Shown one piece after another: positions 59,801-61,834 of a stretch of DNA of 64,000 nt (position 1 is its first letter; every line of letters begins with the position of its first letter). A model generated the notes under the pieces. The model was given only the letters and a program-made list of their open reading frames with translations, was not told where the DNA came from and did no database searches. Both the position numbers and the translations under genes were made by a program. This stretch comes from Limnoperna fortunei (lineage: Eukaryota > Mollusca > Bivalvia > Mytilida > Modiolidae): positions 55,138,074 through 55,202,073 of the forward strand of contig OX104113.1 of the NCBI GenBank assembly GCA_944474755.1, read 5' to 3'.

Positions 59801-61046
59801 AGAATGAGTTGAATGGAGCTTATTGTGGTTATAACAGTCATGGAGTTGTAAATTCGTAAATACCAAGGTATCCTGTTACTTATTTGAGAATTTGTACATA
59901 ATATCTTTTCTTTCAGAATGTTCTTCAAAACTTAGCGGTAATATAATTTCTTGAAAATTGTACCTCTCCCTTTATTCCTTCTGACTCTGAAAGGAACATC
60001 CTGTTAAATGAAGTTGAGTGTTATAATTGCATTAAAAATTAATTATGTACCTTGAAACCCATCCAGATTTTCCTCCATTTATAACATGGTAGTTTTTGTT
60101 ACATAAAATCTCACCTTTGTTCCCATCTTTAATTTTTGATAAATATTATAAAACACAGGCACAAAGAGTAAAATGAAGTTACACAGAATTAATGCCATTA
60201 CTGCACTTTAGATTAAATTAAACAATACATAAAGGCATTTAAAAGAATTTTAAATAGTTCATCTGGCAGGTTACACAAGCAAACTGGTACCCACTGCAAA
60301 AACCTATAATGTTCCCCACAGGAATAAAAAGATGTTTGTGTTCAGCTCAAATTTAAAACGTTATAATTATATGAAAAAGTGTGTTGTGCTGCAAGAATAG
60401 CATAAAATTTTAAATGACACCAGACAAAATAACTAACCTCCTTCTTTAATTTATTAAAGTACAGTTTTTCTTGAGAAATTAATATTCTCCCAATTATAAA
60501 ACATTTTCAATCAATAATGTTTACATTGTTAATTTTTTTCTTTTTTCAGAAGCCTAACATCTTGCATAACATCCAATCAAATTCCTCATTGTATTTCCTT
60601 CTTATACTATGTTGGTGTAAAAAAAATTATGGGTAGTTAACAAATAATTAGTCTATTGTAACCAGCAATAATGAAGTCATATTTGATAATATTCATGGTA
60701 GCTTTAACAATGGATAGTTGTTCAGTGGTATTCTGTATTCTGTTTGGCTGCTTTAATACAAGTAAAGTTTATAATAAGGGATGTTGTAAACAAGAATAAA
60801 GACAGTTTAATCATACTTGGATTTAAAAATACATTAGAACATGATAATCAACAATCAGACATAAATTGTTATGTTTTAGTGGAATCTGTGTTTATAAATG
60901 GACACCTATGGGCAATCATATAATTTCTGTCATTGTTGTAAATTTTACTTCTTTTGCAGAGTTTGTTTGCCAGGAATTTTTACAACTTCAAGTATGCAGC
61001 CTTGATTCTGGCCTTTGTTATTAATGTTATGTTATTATTTTATAAG
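11779..61046 (+). CDS. RYR: Ryanodine receptor gene, central to first pore-helix part
   Basis: This is an intracellular Ca2+-release channel of the ER/SR membrane. Sixteen joined exons (11779-11896, 22236-22340, 23284-23365, 25316-25386, 29430-29495, one of 32051-32130 or 32448-32527, 41030-41191, 43193-43448, 44065-44147, 47269-47469, 50664-50858, 52687-52759, 55331-55389, 55993-56074, 59917-59937, 60960-61046) give 580 in-frame codons with GT/AG borders throughout. Order and content match Ry[45 protein letters not shown], two EF-hands, [34 protein letters not shown], a variable linker, then RNFY..K..AL.LAF.INV.LLFYK. An IP3 receptor is excluded by these RyR-specific blocks. The N-terminal three quarters and the remaining pore helices lie outside the window. 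Most introns are full of transposons. Confidence 0.95.
11923..12010 (-). repeat. DIRS terminal repeat (3' side of element)
   Basis: It pairs in inverse orientation with about 21010-21080 over roughly 70 bp with few mismatches, and carries a TGTAATTTTATTA extension before TACTGGTGATATA. It starts about 26 bp after the RyR splice donor. Confidence 0.8.
12065..12185. repeat. DIRS internal complementary region
   Basis: First comes the inverse of the left repeat tip (CATGTGAAATCTATATCACC then AGTATAATAAAATTACA). About 35 bp later comes a direct copy of the other tip (GTTATACTGGTGATATAATG). This head-to-head arrangement next to the 3' terminal repeat is what DIRS elements use to template circularisation. 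Confidence 0.8.
12550..13540 (-). pseudogene. DIRS tyrosine recombinase, degenerate
   Basis: This protein would integrate the circular DNA copy by recombination rather than by a DDE integrase. The N-terminal SAM-like core-binding part is open (about 13195-13524) with [20 protein letters not shown]. The catalytic part is broken by stops and shifts, but still reads [14 protein letters not shown], then [14 protein letters not shown], then a HGGRAASTS block at the position of the conserved R-S-A-S-T-S segment (about 12600). The nucleophilic tyrosine region (FYNK) follows near 12540. It is non-functional. Confidence 0.75.
13691..13846 (+). mobile_element. 5'-truncated SINE in the DIRS element, 18-bp TSD
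   Basis: Only the 3' body is present (13709-13828): CCAGTTTTCCTACCGCAGG, CTCCGGGTACTCCGGC, CCCCCAATAAAAACTGGACG, ending CATCAAAC. It is flanked by perfect 18-bp copies of AAACATCTATTTACATAG at 13691-13708 and 13829-13846. Removing it and one duplication joins the DIRS coding sequence. Confidence 0.9.
13835..14116 (-). pseudogene. DIRS RNase H C-terminal fragment
   Basis: Reads [20 protein letters not shown], the conserved end of the DIRS RNase H domain (degrades RNA in RNA/DNA hybrids during copying). It is separated by the LINE at 14117-16240 from its N-terminal half, which reads [11 protein letters not shown] and [11 protein letters not shown] at about 16290-16400 and carries the catalytic Asp region. 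Confidence 0.8.
14117..16240 (-). mobile_element. Tx1-like LINE inserted in the DIRS RNase H, 5'-truncated
   Basis: Same family as the LINE at 1665-8715, in the opposite orientation. The 3' end, at 14117, has an A-rich terminus on the minus strand. The 5' truncation falls within the RT palm. A short non-coding stretch (about 16214-16240) at the 5' end is of unclear origin. Confidence 0.85.
14312..16213 (-). CDS. Tx1-like LINE ORF2, C-terminal two thirds
   Basis: A continuous frame of 633 codons, close in sequence to 6375-8211: [33 protein letters not shown] (catalytic YADD), [35 protein letters not shown], and a C-terminal knuckle CSFCKAN….HLFYEC. The endonuclease and the first RT motifs are missing, so it cannot act alone. 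The intact frame indicates little time since insertion. Confidence 0.85.
   Translation of the reverse strand: MALVAALYYIKVLNAEISLCVLQNGIFSEFFTLGRGCRQGDPISPYLFLLCVEIMGILIRNNQEIKGIKIKENTYKILQYADDTGIFLDGTEKSLKKTLDLLEQFSKYSGLTPNFDKTKAIWIGSKIKSKEELCRNKKLTWTNEPFEVLGITFSTNLGEIIKLNYSKRICNIETKIKNWQKRNISVLGRLTVVKTLLIPTLTHLFIAIPTPDDVFVKKLENIMFNYVWDGRDRIARNQMVQKVSQGGCGMPHLSTFIKSLKLTWIRRLLNNESTWKKLVLTLINIDCKKLTIFGDDYPSELSKKTKNLFWKQVFAVLSEYKQSDILSNHNDILKYPLWNNSDIKIDRKTIFFTKWYESGILYICDLFDKNGKFLQYQSLCNIYNIKPPITLYYGLREALFTKWEKLKSPISLNIPEIPFIPIKMEPFIRYQKGANMFYQIFIKKLKFPQKYREKWLATLNPPFEINWKSVHDCNFSTTKDTKLIWFQFRLIHRILATNQYLYKIGKTNNPLCSFCKANDETIMHLFYECNVVNEFFISVERWIYHKTSTLLNITKVELMFGKIGNKFIIENLILLIFKFYIYKQRCRDELLSLTGIKADIYNCYNQEQYISLANGKKVSFDKKWEKYKSLFEE
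16290..18860 (-). pseudogene. DIRS reverse transcriptase and RNase H start, interrupted
   Basis: [52 protein letters not shown] (first catalytic Asp), a frame break near 18400, then [25 protein letters not shown] (YIDD active site, about 18345) and [12 protein letters not shown]. These are typical DIRS rather than LTR-element motifs. Downstream, RNase H begins near 17880, is cut by the hAT-like element 16437-17810, and resumes as [10 protein letters not shown]…[11 protein letters not shown]. Several frameshifts and stops make it non-functional. Confidence 0.85.
16437..17810. mobile_element. hAT-like non-autonomous DNA transposon inside the DIRS element
   Basis: The ends are inverted repeats: CAGGGATAGAGCTTAAC at 16437 and the inverse of CAGGGATGAAACTTAAC ending 17810 (14 of 17 matching). 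CAGGG termini are characteristic of hAT elements. Excising it rejoins the DIRS RNase H frame. No transposase is recognisable (a 62-aa minus frame at 17320-17508 is unassigned), and an 8-bp target duplication is not evident. It contains a 16-C run at about 16738-16754. Confidence 0.7.
19155..19577 (-). pseudogene. DIRS Gag-like protein, C-terminal part
   Basis: Minus-strand reading includes [13 protein letters not shown], then [20 protein letters not shown] and [16 protein letters not shown], which resemble the conserved Gag-like segment of DIRS elements (V..VN.E.W…; …Q.I.K….). It continues the Gag reading at 20335-20802 and is separated from it by the TATACCCC-type element. Frame breaks are present. 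Confidence 0.6.
19578..20338. mobile_element. TATACCCC-type element with CTAG 3' end, inside DIRS gag
   Basis: It begins TATACCCCCGCCCGAC in a hairpin (CCCCCGCC…GGGGG) and ends in GATCGCTAGATCGACTTTGT then CTAG. The interior has about four degenerate tandem units of about 155 bp with TTTGAATGAAACTTTGGGAT and AATTTCAAGGTCACAGTC. A second full copy is at 44375-45006. The GACAGAGTC at the 5' tip is nearly the inverse of GACTTTGTC at the 3' tip. The CTAG terminus after a hairpin suggests a Helitron/Helentron-like non-autonomous element. No protein is encoded. Confidence 0.65.
20335..20802 (-). pseudogene. DIRS Gag-like protein, N-terminal part
   Basis: An open minus frame starting [20 protein letters not shown], hydrophilic and Ser/Asn-rich, with a short repeat near its end ([18 protein letters not shown]). 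Its position 5' of the RT and its composition fit the structural protein of the DIRS element. It is cut by the element ending at 20338. No catalytic motif is expected or seen. Confidence 0.55.
21405..21770. mobile_element. Fold-back/MITE copy related to 48879-49345
   Basis: Contains GTTAGTTTTGTGATTTATTA, CAGCAGAATTTAGTCCTATTAC, and later GAGTAATGGGACTAAATTTG. The same blocks occur in inverse order at 48950-49345. The two AATTTAGTCC.ATTAC motifs at either end are inverted relative to each other, so this is a short inverted-repeat element. No coding capacity. Confidence 0.55.
22236..22340 (+). CDS. RYR: RyR exon: GPC..NQ to QDKLSK
   Basis: Acceptor TTTAG, then codons [20 protein letters not shown] and [14 protein letters not shown], donor GTATGG. 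It is 105 nt, phase 0 to 0. [15 protein letters not shown] is a RyR signature. The exon follows a 10.3-kb intron. Confidence 0.95.
22424..22580 (+). mobile_element. SINE 3' half
   Basis: Shows GATTGCCAGTTTTCCTACTG, AATAAAAACTGGGCAC, ATATAGCTGGAAACTGC, then GTGGTATTAAACACCAACC. The tRNA-like head is missing. It lies just downstream of the RyR exon ending 22340. Confidence 0.8.
23284..23365 (+). CDS. RYR: RyR exon: [11 protein letters not shown] to LLSMLEG
   Basis: Acceptor TTTAAG, 82 nt, phase 0 to 1, donor GTCAGT. It translates [19 protein letters not shown] then IMLLSMLE, matching the Q.ELL…LQK.M..MLLS.LEG block of RyR. The following exon supplies the rest of the Gly codon. Confidence 0.95.
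23418..23530 (+). repeat. TATACCCC-type repeat, 5' fragment
   Basis: TATACCCCCACTC…GAGAGGGGGCTATA forms a 5' hairpin like those at 19578 and 44375, followed by GTGCGTCTGTCTTTCTGTCC. There is no 3' end nearby. Confidence 0.65.
23690..24100 (-). pseudogene. hAT-family transposase remnant (P52rIPK-like)
   Basis: The minus frame at 23694-23942 reads [20 protein letters not shown] then [12 protein letters not shown], resembling the Y(Y/W)…A.F..F.D….EL..R pattern of hAT transposases related to the THAP0/P52rIPK group. Further minus-strand coding upstream (to about 24100) is broken. Only a fragment of the catalytic/dimerisation region is present, with no terminal repeats identified. Confidence 0.5.
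24396..24760 (+). mobile_element. Helentron-like element, 5' fragment plus related repeat
   Basis: Begins AGTTCACCTGGACCAAAGGT then CCATGTGAGCTTTTG, the 5' hairpin of the family at 25869, followed by CTTCTCCTCTGAAACCACTG. From about 24535 it passes into AAAATCCGGGTTATA… CAGCATCAGCATGGCCTCCC, a different repeat that also occurs at 51340-51700. The 3' hairpin is absent. Confidence 0.65.
25052..25150 (-). mobile_element. SINE head fragment
   Basis: On the minus strand: GGGGGCCACGGTGGCTGAG, a tRNA-like head, then GTTGACAGG-containing sequence. Only the tRNA-like part survives. Confidence 0.65.
25316..25386 (+). CDS. RYR: RyR exon: [23 protein letters not shown]
   Basis: Acceptor TTTTCAG, 71 nt, phase 1 to 0, donor GTAATA. 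NV.NG.I..QMVD.LVESS.NVE is nearly invariant in RyR family members, so the identification is secure. Confidence 0.95.
25869..27470 (+). mobile_element. Helentron-like element, copy 1
   Basis: 5' tip AGCTCACCTGACCC, which folds with GGGTCATGTGAGCT. The 3' region is TCAGGTGAGCGATAC followed by the hairpin AGGCTCTTAAGAGCCT and then CT(A/G)G. GCTCACCTGA at the very 5' tip is the inverse of TCAGGTGAGC, which lies about 25 bp inside the 3' end. This is an asymmetric terminal inverted repeat as in Helentron-associated elements. The interior is about nine degenerate tandem units of about 160 bp (ACTTACTAGCAATATTGTTT, AATTCAAAATGGCCGC, GGACTTAGTTTAACAT, GGACCCTATGGGAAAAA). The 106-aa frames inside are translated repeats, not genes. 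Confidence 0.75.
27471..29022 (+). mobile_element. Helentron-like element, copy 2, abutting copy 1
   Basis: Starts AGTTCACCTGACCC immediately after the CTGG end of copy 1, and ends TCAGGTGAGCGATACAGG, CTCTTAAGAGCC, then CTAG. The internal tandem unit differs from copy 1: AACATGGCT(G/T)CCAG, ATGCGTTCTGATTGGCTGA, GCTTGGCAGATTGATTTG. Two elements joined head to tail are typical of rolling-circle transposons. Confidence 0.75.
29430..29495 (+). CDS. RYR: RyR exon: [22 protein letters not shown]
   Basis: Acceptor ATTTTAG, 66 nt, phase 0 to 0, donor GTAAGT. MILKFFD.FLK.KD…SEAF is conserved directly before EF-hand 1 of RyR. The next codon comes from one of the two alternative EF-hand exons. Confidence 0.95.
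30004..30805. mobile_element. pogo/Tigger-like MITE
   Basis: Starts TA-CAGTAGAACTTTGATAACTC and ends with the inverse of CAGTCAATCATCGGTAGCTTG, then TA at 30806. CAGT…CTCGAA termini with TA duplications are typical of Tigger/pogo elements. There is no transposase, so it is non-autonomous. Confidence 0.65.
31690..31884 (-). mobile_element. tRNA-SINE copy
   Basis: On the minus strand it starts GAGGGGCCTAGGTGGCTGAG, with the B-box region diverged. It then runs through the GTTGACAG block (inverse of CTGTCAAC) to a (CAAA)n tail at 31700-31720. Several deletions are present. Confidence 0.75.
32051..32130 (+). CDS. RYR: RyR EF-hand 1, alternative exon A
   Basis: Acceptor CTTATTATAG, 80 nt, phase 0 to 2, donor GTGTGT (weak). 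It translates [19 protein letters not shown] then EGQKMYS, plus an Arg completed by the exon at 41030. The loop [12 protein letters not shown] has canonical Ca2+ ligands at 1, 3, 5 and 12 and Gly at 6. This cytosolic EF-hand is thought to contribute to Ca2+-dependent control of the channel. Exon B (32448-32527) has the same length and phase with 18 of 27 residues identical. Using both, or neither, would shift the frame. Confidence 0.93.
32448..32527 (+). CDS. RYR: RyR EF-hand 1, alternative exon B
   Basis: Acceptor GTGCTGTAG, 80 nt, phase 0 to 2, donor GTAAGT (strong). It translates [19 protein letters not shown] then EAQKSYS, plus a Glu completed by the exon at 41030. The loop [12 protein letters not shown] is again canonical. 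Relative to exon A, loop positions 2, 7 and 10 change (T/S, Y/W, A/H) and the junction residue goes from Arg to Glu. The 317-bp intron between A and B holds no recognised repeat. It arose by tandem exon duplication; mutually exclusive use is inferred from the frame, not observed. Confidence 0.9.
32528..34840. other. RyR intron, mostly unassigned
   Basis: AT-rich intron. At about 32940-33075 there is a diverged copy of a terminal block also seen at 47900-48040 and 57210-57370 (TTTTTGGAAGCTGAACTGTC, then AGGGAAAAGTCAAT). No exon-like sequence was recognised otherwise. Confidence 0.5.
34845..36827 (+). mobile_element. Helentron-like element, copy 3
   Basis: 5' AGCTCACCTGACC..AAGGGTCATGTGAGCT, a CGTCGT-rich stretch, and 3' TTCAGGTGAGCGATACAGG, hairpin GGCTCCTGGAAGCC, then CTAG. 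The interior has three to four units of about 470 bp with CTTCTCCTC(T/C)(G/A)AAACCA, CAACATGGCCGCCATGGC, ACAGGAAAACCAAAGAGAC and GGAGTTATTGCCCTTTAATT. It is a different subfamily from copies 1, 2 and 4 but has the same ends. A 15-G run lies near 35580. Confidence 0.75.
36931..38531 (+). mobile_element. Helentron-like element, copy 4
   Basis: 5' AGCTCACCTGACCC..AGGGTCATGTGAGCT and 3' TCAGGTGAGCAATACAGG, CTCTTAAGAGCC, then CTGG. The internal tandem units match copy 1. It follows copy 3 by about 100 bp in the same orientation. Confidence 0.75.
39338..39400 (+). pseudogene. Possible eroded third copy of the RyR EF-hand 1 exon
   Basis: After a good acceptor (CTTTTTTCAG) the frame reads [20 protein letters not shown], which lines up with [12 protein letters not shown] of exon B (S-N-K-[ND]-G, a hydrophobic residue, E-[YF]). 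Loop position 1 is not Asp, and the KSYS tail with a phase-2 donor is missing. Ending at GTTGTT (39401) gives 63 nt, which would shift the downstream exon into an early stop. I read it as a decayed duplicate or a poison exon. Chance similarity over about 12 residues is possible. Confidence 0.35.
39541..39654. repeat. Long hairpin with 35-bp arms
   Basis: TCTTACATTAGTAC…GATTTCTC at 39541-39575 is the inverse of 39620-39654 with one mismatch. The inner loop also has partial self-complementarity (GATAGTTAAAT / ATTTAACTATC). It is probably a small fold-back element. It lies in the intron between the EF-hand 1 exons and the EF-hand 2 exon. Confidence 0.85.
39655..41029. other. RyR intron, nothing recognised
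   Basis: AT-rich sequence with no repeat family, ORF or exon that I can support. It ends at the acceptor ATTGTAG of the EF-hand 2 exon. Confidence 0.5.
41030..41191 (+). CDS. RYR: RyR exon: EF-hand 2 and [14 protein letters not shown]
   Basis: 162 nt, entered in phase 2 and left in phase 2, donor GTAAAA. It translates [40 protein letters not shown] and [13 protein letters not shown]. The loop [12 protein letters not shown] is a canonical EF-hand, unlike the degenerate second EF-hand of vertebrate RyRs. Its first base completes the Arg (exon A) or Glu (exon B) codon, which fixes the phase of the alternative exons. Confidence 0.95.
41731..42570 (-). mobile_element. Tc1/mariner element, internally deleted
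   Basis: Terminal repeats are CAGTATGTGGACAAAAGT at 41731 and the inverse of CAGCACGTGGACAAAAGT ending 42570, each bounded by TA. The length is 840 bp against about 1.3-1.6 kb for intact elements. The DNA-binding N-terminal part of the transposase is missing. It lies in the intron after the EF-hand 2 exon. Confidence 0.85.
41839..42400 (-). pseudogene. Tc1/mariner transposase, inactivated
   Basis: The minus strand reads WRTVLYSDE (first catalytic Asp) near 42395, a frame break, then [21 protein letters not shown] (second Asp) and [17 protein letters not shown]. The last catalytic residue, normally Glu in the PIENLW motif, is Lys here. There is no helix-turn-helix domain. It is a clear Tc1 family member but dead. 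Confidence 0.8.
43193..43448 (+). CDS. RYR: RyR exon: [10 protein letters not shown] to FCEDTIFE
   Basis: Acceptor TTTTTTCTCAG, 256 nt, phase 2 to 0, donor GTAAAG. Contains [40 protein letters not shown] and [11 protein letters not shown], all diagnostic RyR motifs. This part lies in the core solenoid after the EF-hands and links cytosolic signals to the pore domain. Confidence 0.95.
43449..44064. other. RyR intron, nothing recognised
   Basis: AT-rich; no repeat family assigned. The ORF that reads through the 43448 donor is not coding beyond it. Confidence 0.5.
44065..44147 (+). CDS. RYR: RyR exon: [12 protein letters not shown] to GVPGEG
   Basis: Acceptor CTTTCAG, 83 nt, phase 0 to 2, donor GTATGT. 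It begins with the conserved MQ after FCEDTIFE, then becomes lineage-specific ([19 protein letters not shown]), as expected at the start of the variable region of RyR. Confidence 0.85.
44375..45006. mobile_element. TATACCCC-type element with CTAG end, copy 2
   Basis: 5' TATACCCTCGCTCGACAGAG then TCGGGGGTATA, and 3' AGTGATCGCTAGATCGACTT, TGTCTAG. The internal tandem units match those at 19578-20338 (TGAATGAAACTTTGGGATAT, AATTTCAAGGT.(A/G)CAGTC). Two copies with identical ends define the element boundaries. Confidence 0.7.
45007..45196. repeat. Dispersed repeat shared with 54595-54800
   Basis: CTCAAGAATGAGTA, TACTGCCAAACACT, TTGGCGTCATATGAAAATCT and GGGTTTCG.GGACACATGTG occur in the same order at 54595-54800. 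There is no coding capacity. The class is not recognised. Confidence 0.65.
45300..45776 (+). mobile_element. Helentron-like element, 3' fragment
   Basis: Ends GTGAGCTATTACAGGCTTCC, AGCC, TCTAG: the 3' hairpin of the AGCTCACCTGACC family with changes. Upstream are TCCTTATAGGAG and related blocks as in copy 3. The 5' tip is missing. Confidence 0.5.
45777..47268. other. RyR intron with degenerate internal repeats
   Basis: Units with AAAATGG(A/G)TAT and TTGCCTT(A/G)AAAATAG recur loosely at 46230-46520. No family or exon was identified. It ends at the acceptor CATTTTAG. Confidence 0.4.
47269..47469 (+). CDS. RYR: RyR exon: variable region with hydrophobic segment
   Basis: Acceptor CATTTTAG, 201 nt, phase 2 to 2, donor GTATGT. 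It reads [16 protein letters not shown] then [28 protein letters not shown]. The last 15 residues are strongly hydrophobic. They occupy the position of the weakly conserved hydrophobic stretch before divergent region 1. Whether it spans the membrane cannot be told from sequence. Assignment rests on in-frame junctions and position. Confidence 0.85.
47670..48678. mobile_element. TIR element related to the IS630-like element at 57206
   Basis: TATAGCAGACTACATGAAAC at the left and the inverse of TATAGCAGACCACATGAAAC at the right are matched over about 32 bp. Inner inverted blocks (GGAAGATGAACTGTCC; ATTCAATGGGAGCTTTAAAT) are also shared with 57206-59180. No transposase is present, so it is a deletion derivative (MITE). 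Confidence 0.7.
48879..49071. repeat. 193-bp near-perfect fold-back
   Basis: ACTATA(A)GAAACC…GGGACTAAATTTGTACC-type arms of about 90 bp face each other around CCCATTACTAG (about 48972). The left arm includes ATGGAATGAATAATTTTACT and the right arm its inverse. Transcribed RNA would form a long stem. The sequence to its right (to about 49345) is the inverse of 21405-21770. Confidence 0.85.
49346..50296. other. RyR intron, nothing recognised
   Basis: AT-rich sequence with no assigned repeat or exon. Confidence 0.45.
50297..50480 (+). repeat. TATACCCC-type repeat, second subfamily
   Basis: TATACCCCTGCTTGAAAAGTGGGCGGTA, then TCTGTCTGTTACACTTTGGG, TTGATGAAACATTCACAGAA and GGGTTTTCCATACAAAACAT. 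The same subfamily occurs at 62659-63010. Confidence 0.6.
50664..50858 (+). CDS. RYR: RyR exon: [10 protein letters not shown] and acidic variable linker
   Basis: Acceptor TTACAATAG, 195 nt, phase 2 to 2, donor GTAAGT. It reads [19 protein letters not shown], then [16 protein letters not shown] and KKDNEEESS. It continues the hydrophobic segment of the previous exon and enters a hydrophilic linker that corresponds in place to divergent region 1. Confidence 0.85.
51340..51720. repeat. Two-unit repeat shared with 24535-24760
   Basis: CAGCATCAGCATGGCCTCCC, then ATAATGTGGGATTTGATTTC, occurs twice about 175 bp apart and also at 24645. A GGCAGGCAGGCAGGCGGCAT microsatellite-like run lies at about 51372. 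Confidence 0.75.
51770..52315 (+). pseudogene. Degenerate reverse transcriptase fragment (possibly Penelope-like)
   Basis: The 181-codon frame contains [57 protein letters not shown] and [11 protein letters not shown]. These match a widespread invertebrate RT fragment whose active site normally reads YIDDV; here it is HIDN, so catalysis is lost. A 3' part (GCATGCACTGCTTACTCGTC, 52385 onward) recurs at 54066. The class is uncertain: I favour Penelope-like but cannot exclude another RT group. It is not a RyR exon. Confidence 0.6.
52687..52759 (+). CDS. RYR: RyR exon: variable linker, [18 protein letters not shown]
   Basis: Acceptor TTGTAACAG, 73 nt, phase 2 to 0, donor GTAAGA. It is short, hydrophilic and Ser/Thr/Lys/Glu-rich. 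There is no conserved motif, and inclusion is supported only by phase and splice sites. It could be alternatively used. The phase bridge (2 to 0) is needed to join 50858 to 55331 in frame. Confidence 0.75.
53205..53460 (-). mobile_element. tRNA-SINE copy, near full length
   Basis: On the minus strand: GGGCTTTGGTGGCTGAGTGG head with A box, CTTTTGATCATGTGGTCTGT, the CTGTCAACACTAAGGTTACT region, then the GGATTGCCATTTTTCC body and the GGACGCCATGATATAGCTG 3' part. The 67-aa minus frame here is spurious. Confidence 0.8.
53510..53646 (-). mobile_element. SINE 3' body, partial
   Basis: Minus strand CAATTGACAAGG-like start, CCAGTTTTCCCACCCCAGG, then CCCCCAATAAAAACTGGGC. It lies 50 bp from the previous copy in the same orientation. 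Confidence 0.75.
54156..54560 (+). repeat. TATACCCC-type repeat, third subfamily
   Basis: TATACCCCGGCTTCAAAGAA then GAGGGGTATA hairpin, CCATCCGTCCTTCCATCC, followed by two units with CAGTTTTTCAGCAA/GTTTTCTCTGCAGC and AGTACAGATTTCAGGTCT. A related start is at 54906. Confidence 0.6.
54595..54800. repeat. Dispersed repeat shared with 45007-45196
   Basis: Contains CACTCAAGAATGAGTA, GTACTGCCAAACACTGGCTT, TGACGTCATATGAAAATCTT and GTGGACACATGTG, in the same order as the copy at 45007. Confidence 0.65.
54800..55190. repeat. Local duplication around a TATACCCC-like fragment
   Basis: CAGATTTGTAATTGT, then GTCCTTGCTATTATT and AAGTGACAAACT occur at about 54825-54903 and again at 55083-55175, flanking AACCCCGCTTCAAAGAAGAG. 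This could be a long target duplication or a segmental repeat. Confidence 0.55.
55331..55389 (+). CDS. RYR: RyR exon: [19 protein letters not shown]
   Basis: Acceptor TTTTGTACAG, 59 nt, phase 0 to 2, donor GTCAGT. An acidic linker segment within the divergent region. It is supported by phase and flanking splice sites; the sequence itself is not conserved. Confidence 0.8.
55440..55870. repeat. Degenerate minisatellite, about 35-bp unit
   Basis: A unit close to ATGCCACATCTGTATAATAT then AAATGCCAATAAT is repeated about twelve times with drift. It begins about 50 bp after the exon ending 55389. A 151-aa minus frame across it is an artefact of the repeat. Confidence 0.7.
55875..55935 (-). mobile_element. 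SINE head fragment
   Basis: On the minus strand GAGGGGCCTTGGTGGCAGAG, then TTAACGAC..; only the tRNA-like head remains. Confidence 0.65.
55993..56074 (+). CDS. RYR: RyR exon: [27 protein letters not shown]
   Basis: Acceptor GTTATTTTAG, 82 nt, phase 2 to 0, donor GTTTGT. It ends in FDWGKYVL, the counterpart of the F.WGE.. segment that precedes the first pore helix in vertebrate RyRs. Confidence 0.9.
56075..57205. other. RyR intron, nothing recognised
   Basis: AT-rich, with no repeat or exon that I can support, up to the inverted-repeat element at about 57206. Confidence 0.45.
57206..59180 (-). mobile_element. IS630/Tc1-like element with about 170-bp inverted repeats
   Basis: The left block (57206-57375, GAGTATAAGCTGGTGTTGGT…AATCTGACAAGG) is the inverse of the right block (about 58995-59160). 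The right tip ends GGTTTCATGTGGTCCGCTAT; the left tip is eroded. The related non-autonomous copy is at 47670-48678, and a fragment is at 32940-33075. A transposase remnant lies inside. Confidence 0.7.
58174..58735 (-). pseudogene. IS630-like (DDE_3-type) transposase, 5' part broken
   Basis: The minus strand reads [51 protein letters not shown] (catalytic Asp) and [18 protein letters not shown] (the PP(Y).P..N..E block with Glu kept). It ends at a stop near 58174. Upstream of about 58730 the frame has stops. The protein would cut and join at TA sites. The catalytic half is surprisingly intact. Confidence 0.75.
59181..59916. other. RyR intron, nothing recognised
   Basis: AT-rich with no assigned feature. 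It ends in the acceptor CTTTTCTTTCAG of the microexon. Confidence 0.45.
59917..59937 (+). CDS. RYR: RyR 21-nt microexon: NVLQNLA
   Basis: A strong pyrimidine tract and AG (TCTTTTCTTTCAG), 21 nt, phase 0 to 0, donor GTAATA. With it the protein reads [21 protein letters not shown], giving 15 residues between WG and RNFY. Vertebrate RyRs have about 14 there, while skipping it leaves only 8. Being in frame it could be optional. It is too short for ORF-based detection, so the evidence is spacing plus splice signals. Confidence 0.75.
59938..60959. other. RyR intron, nothing recognised
   Basis: AT-rich; no repeat family assigned. It ends at acceptor CTTTTGCAG. Confidence 0.45.
60960..61046 (+). CDS. 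RYR: RyR exon: first pore-domain helix, RNFYNFK to LLFYK
   Basis: 87 nt, phase 0 to 0, donor GTAATA. It reads [17 protein letters not shown] then [12 protein letters not shown], a 20-residue hydrophobic helix. RNFY..K..AL.LAF.IN..LLFYK is the diagnostic first membrane helix of the RyR pore domain in the ER/SR membrane. Later helices and the selectivity filter are beyond the window. Confidence 0.95.
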
Positions 61047-61569
61047 GTAATACACACTTAATTTTCATTCATCCATGATAACCTGGTTTCATTTATAATA
61101 TGTTGTATATCAGCAATTTTTAGCTCAACTGACTGAAAATTTTAGTGTGCAATATTGCTATTACTTTGCTTGCACTGTCTGTTCATATATTAACTTTTGC
61201 ACACATACAATAATTTTCTGTTGTCTTTATCTGTGCTGTCTGTCTATTGACAGCTCAGTCTCAGGGTTATACATTTAGAAATAGTTGACTAATTGTTTGA
61301 AATTGATAATGAGAAACCATATTGTTTTGGGGAAAAGGGCCATTGATCATTATCTGTCATTATTTGATGCTGTTGTCCTTCTCTTACTAACTTGAATTTA
61401 ATTTGAATACCAAAAATATTTATTAGAACATAAAAAATTGACATCTCCAAAGCATTTTTTAAGTTCATTTTTTTAATTTATCACTCAGCTTGAATGAATG
61501 ACATTTTTTGTTGTTGAAAAATTCACTTCATTCTGGTAACTTACGTAAACTTTAAAATATCTTTTTCTT

Positions 61570-61685
61570 TACCCACAAAGGTTGGGGGTACCACAGCTTC
61601 CTACCATAATAAATACTGGATGCCATGATGTAGCTTAAAAATCGCTGAATGTAATGTTTAAAAACATTTAAAAATATAAACAATA
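61570..61685 (+). mobile_element. SINE 3' fragment
   Basis: AGGTTGGGGGTACCACAGCT then CTTCCTACCATAATAAATAC, TGGATGCCATGATGTAGCTT and AAAAATCGCTGAATG: the 3' body of the SINE, diverged. Confidence 0.6.
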
Positions 61686-61763
61686 TACTAAGCAACATAG
61701 TACATACAAATATATCCCCACCCTCCTGAGCAGCAATAATAAAAGTCAAACTAATGCATGACT

Positions 61764-61834
61764 TAAAAAAATCTTCCAACTTGGTTTATCATCATAGGGT
61801 ATACAGCAGGTAAACCAAGTTGGAAGATTTTTTT
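61764..61834. repeat. Short hairpin with 23-bp arms
   Basis: AAAAAATCTTCCAACTTGGT.. at about 61766-61788 is the inverse of TAAACCAAGTTGGAAGATTT at about 61811-61832. The loop is about 22 bp. Confidence 0.8.
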
